7,913 bases of DNA, taken from positions 1-7,913 of the forward strand of contig UQPD01000122.1 of the NCBI GenBank assembly GCA_900542795.1, given 5' to 3'. This DNA comes from an uncultured Prevotella sp. (GTDB lineage: Bacteria > Bacteroidota > Bacteroidia > Bacteroidales > Bacteroidaceae). Position numbers and translations under genes: made by a program. Of the stretch, positions 6,325-7,913 are shown piece after piece; position 1 is the first letter of the stretch; the number at the start of each line of letters is the position of its first letter. The notes beneath the pieces were generated by a model. That model saw only the letters and a program-made list of their open reading frames with translations. It had not been told where the DNA came from and made no database searches.

Positions 6325-7857
6325 ATGAGTATTACACGAAATCTCCTTATGGGCAGCACCGCCTTGGTAGGTCTCACAGCCTTTGCCCAAAACACCGATA
6401 AACCCAATATCATCTTTATTCTTTGCGACGATATGGGTTATGGCGACCTCGCTTGTTACGGTCAGCCTTACATTCAAACCCCCAACATCGACCGCATGGC
6501 AAGCGAAGGCATGCTCTTTACGCAAGCCTATGCAGGTAGTCCTGTAAGTGCTCCTTCACGTGCCACATTGATGACTGGTCAGCACACAGGTCACACCCAC
6601 GTGCGTGGTAACAAAGAATATTGGAAAGGTCGTCCCCAACAACAATATGGTGTAACCCAGGAACCAGACCGTGTCGGTCAAGAGCCCTACGACCCCAATC
6701 ACGTTATCTTGCCCGAAATTATGAAGGCAAATGGCTATACCACAGGCATGTTTGGTAAGTGGGCAGGTGGCTACGAAGGCTCGGTTTCAACTCCCAAAAC
6801 CCGTGGTATTGATGAGTATTATGGCTACATCTGTCAGTACATGGCTCACCGTTACTTCCCCAACTTCCTCAATCGTTACAGTCCCCGTCGTGGCGATAAA
6901 GATGTGATTCGCATCACCATGGACGAGAATGTGAAGTATTCAGACGGCTGTACCAATCCCGATTACGCTAAGCGCACCCAATATTCGGGTGATATGATAC
7001 ATAAAGAAGCACTTGAATGGCTCGATTTGCAAACCAAGGACAAACCCTTCTATGGACTCTTCACTTACACCTTGCCACATGCCGAGCTTTATCAGCCCAA
7101 CGACTCTATCCTGCAGGCTTACTATGGCAAGTTCTGCAACGATAAGACCTTTGGCGGTACCGATCGTTACCATGCCACCATCAACACCCATGCACAGTTT
7201 GCTGCAATGATTACTCGCTTGGATGCTTATGTAGGCGAAATCATGGCAAAGCTGAAAGAGAAAGGTTTGGACGACAATACCATCTTAATCTTCTCGTCAG
7301 ACAATGGTCCTCACGAGGAAGGTGGTGCTGACCCCGACTTCTTTGGTCGCGATGGTAAGTTGCAAGGCAAAAAGCGTTCTTGCCACGAAGGTGGCATTCG
7401 CATCCCCTTCATTGTACGTTGGCCAGGACATGTAAAGGCGGGTAGTGTTAACGACCACATGTTGGCTTTCTACGATATAATGCCTACATTCTGCGACCTC
7501 ATTGGTCAGGAAAACTACATCGAAAAGTTTGGCAATAAGAAGGTTGAACACGACTACTTCGATGGAATTTCATTCGCACCTACCCTTTTGGGCAAAGAGG
7601 GACAGAAAGAGCACGACTTCCTTTACTGGGAATTCCACGAAACTAACCAAATGGGTGTGCGCAAAGGCGATTGGAAACTTTACGTAAATGGTGGTAAATG
7701 CAAACTCTTTAATCTTGCCAACGACATTCACGAAGATCACGACGTGTCGGCTCAGCATCCTGAGGTAGTGAAGGAATTGGTGAAGATTATTTACGAGCAG
7801 CACACTACTCCCGATGTCAATGAGTTTAAAACCGTAACGCTTCCACAGCGACAATAA
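6325..7857 (+). CDS. Secreted type I (formylglycine) sulfatase, serine type
   Basis: The 510-residue enzyme hydrolyses sulfate esters, probably on sulfated glycans, outside the cytoplasm. A short signal peptide ends at AFA (19-21) before Gln22; there is no lipobox. PNIIFILCDDMGYGD (27-41) supplies metal ligands Asp35 and Asp36. S-A-P-S-R at 75-79 followed by ATLMTG is the formylglycine signature, so Ser75 would be converted to formylglycine by an anaerobic sulfatase-maturing radical-SAM enzyme not encoded here. FGKW (143-146) gives the active-site Lys145, with GKWAGG in place of the common GKWHLG. PHAEL (251-255) gives His252, SDNGPHEEGG (325-334) gives Asp326 and Asn327, and LQGKKRSCHEGG (346-357) the last conserved Lys. 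The C-terminal subdomain with GDWKLY and LFNLANDIHED is complete, and the gene ends in TAATGA. The pattern fits arylsulfatase A-like family S1; the subfamily and substrate cannot be fixed by eye. It probably shares a transcript with the upstream GEVED-like gene. Confidence 0.95.
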   Translation: MSITRNLLMGSTALVGLTAFAQNTDKPNIIFILCDDMGYGDLACYGQPYIQTPNIDRMASEGMLFTQAYAGSPVSAPSRATLMTGQHTGHTHVRGNKEYWKGRPQQQYGVTQEPDRVGQEPYDPNHVILPEIMKANGYTTGMFGKWAGGYEGSVSTPKTRGIDEYYGYICQYMAHRYFPNFLNRYSPRRGDKDVIRITMDENVKYSDGCTNPDYAKRTQYSGDMIHKEALEWLDLQTKDKPFYGLFTYTLPHAELYQPNDSILQAYYGKFCNDKTFGGTDRYHATINTHAQFAAMITRLDAYVGEIMAKLKEKGLDDNTILIFSSDNGPHEEGGADPDFFGRDGKLQGKKRSCHEGGIRIPFIVRWPGHVKAGSVNDHMLAFYDIMPTFCDLIGQENYIEKFGNKKVEHDYFDGISFAPTLLGKEGQKEHDFLYWEFHETNQMGVRKGDWKLYVNGGKCKLFNLANDIHEDHDVSAQHPEVVKELVKIIYEQHTTPDVNEFKTVTLPQRQ

Positions 7858-7867
7858 TGAAGTCGTC

Positions 7868-7910
7868 TAAACTTTTCTGACGAAGATTAGATTTAAACTT
7901 TTATCTCTTC
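7868..7910. other. Repeated TAAACTTTT motif with weak hairpins after the sulfatase
   Basis: TAAACTTTT occurs at 7868-7876 and 7894-7902. Around the first copy, TCGTC (7863-7867) can pair with GACGA (7879-7883). Around the second, GAAG/CTTC and AGAT/ATCT (7882-7892 with 7903-7910) can pair with a 3-nt bulge. Neither stem is GC-rich or followed by a clear T-run before the window ends, so this could be a weak terminator, part of the next gene's control region, or chance. Confidence 0.25.
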
Positions 7911-7913
7911 TAA

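Noticed and set aside
2604..7857. A sulfur-scavenging operon uniting cysD and the sulfatase
   Set aside because: The genes are on opposite strands with three unrelated-looking genes between them; only the shared divergent promoter region could link them.

Overview
The window looks like a piece of a Bacteroidales chromosome, most probably Prevotella in the broad sense. The reasons are the moderate to low GC content, starts without clear Shine-Dalgarno sequences but with A-rich leaders, TAnnTTTG-type -7 boxes, secreted proteins with short AxA signal peptides, and a serine-type sulfatase next to a GEVED-like surface protein. The genus is an inference from general style, not from a marker gene.

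Layout: 1-215 is a non-coding leader holding two arrays of 7-bp repeats and then a Bacteroidetes-type promoter. 216-2537 (+) encodes a ComEC/Rec2 DNA-uptake channel. A strong symmetric hairpin (about 2552-2584) ends both this gene and the convergent cysD (2604-3515, -), the catalytic subunit of ATP sulfurylase. The cysD gene stands alone, without cysN or cysC beside it. Between cysD and the next gene, 3516-3646 carries back-to-back -7 boxes. From 3647 to 7857 four genes lie on the + strand with gaps of 14, 40 and 50 bp and no terminator between them: a small GT2-like glycosyltransferase, a periplasmic cyclophilin-type prolyl isomerase, a secreted ricin-like/GEVED-like protein, and a secreted type I sulfatase whose catalytic residue is Ser75. 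The last 56 bases hold a short repeated motif and only weak hairpins.

How the genes fit together: the last two genes look like a small export or surface pair, a probable carbohydrate-binding protein plus a sulfatase that strips sulfate from glycans or other sulfate esters. The cyclophilin could help fold exported proteins. CysD activates sulfate to APS in the cytoplasm, so the window contains both a sulfate-releasing and a sulfate-activating enzyme, but nothing in the sequence shows that they are co-regulated. I see no mobile element, CRISPR array, tRNA or rRNA, and no clear sign of an undescribed multi-gene system. The most unusual elements are the intergenic heptamer repeats, the unlinked cysD, and the secreted GEVED-like protein paired with the sulfatase.
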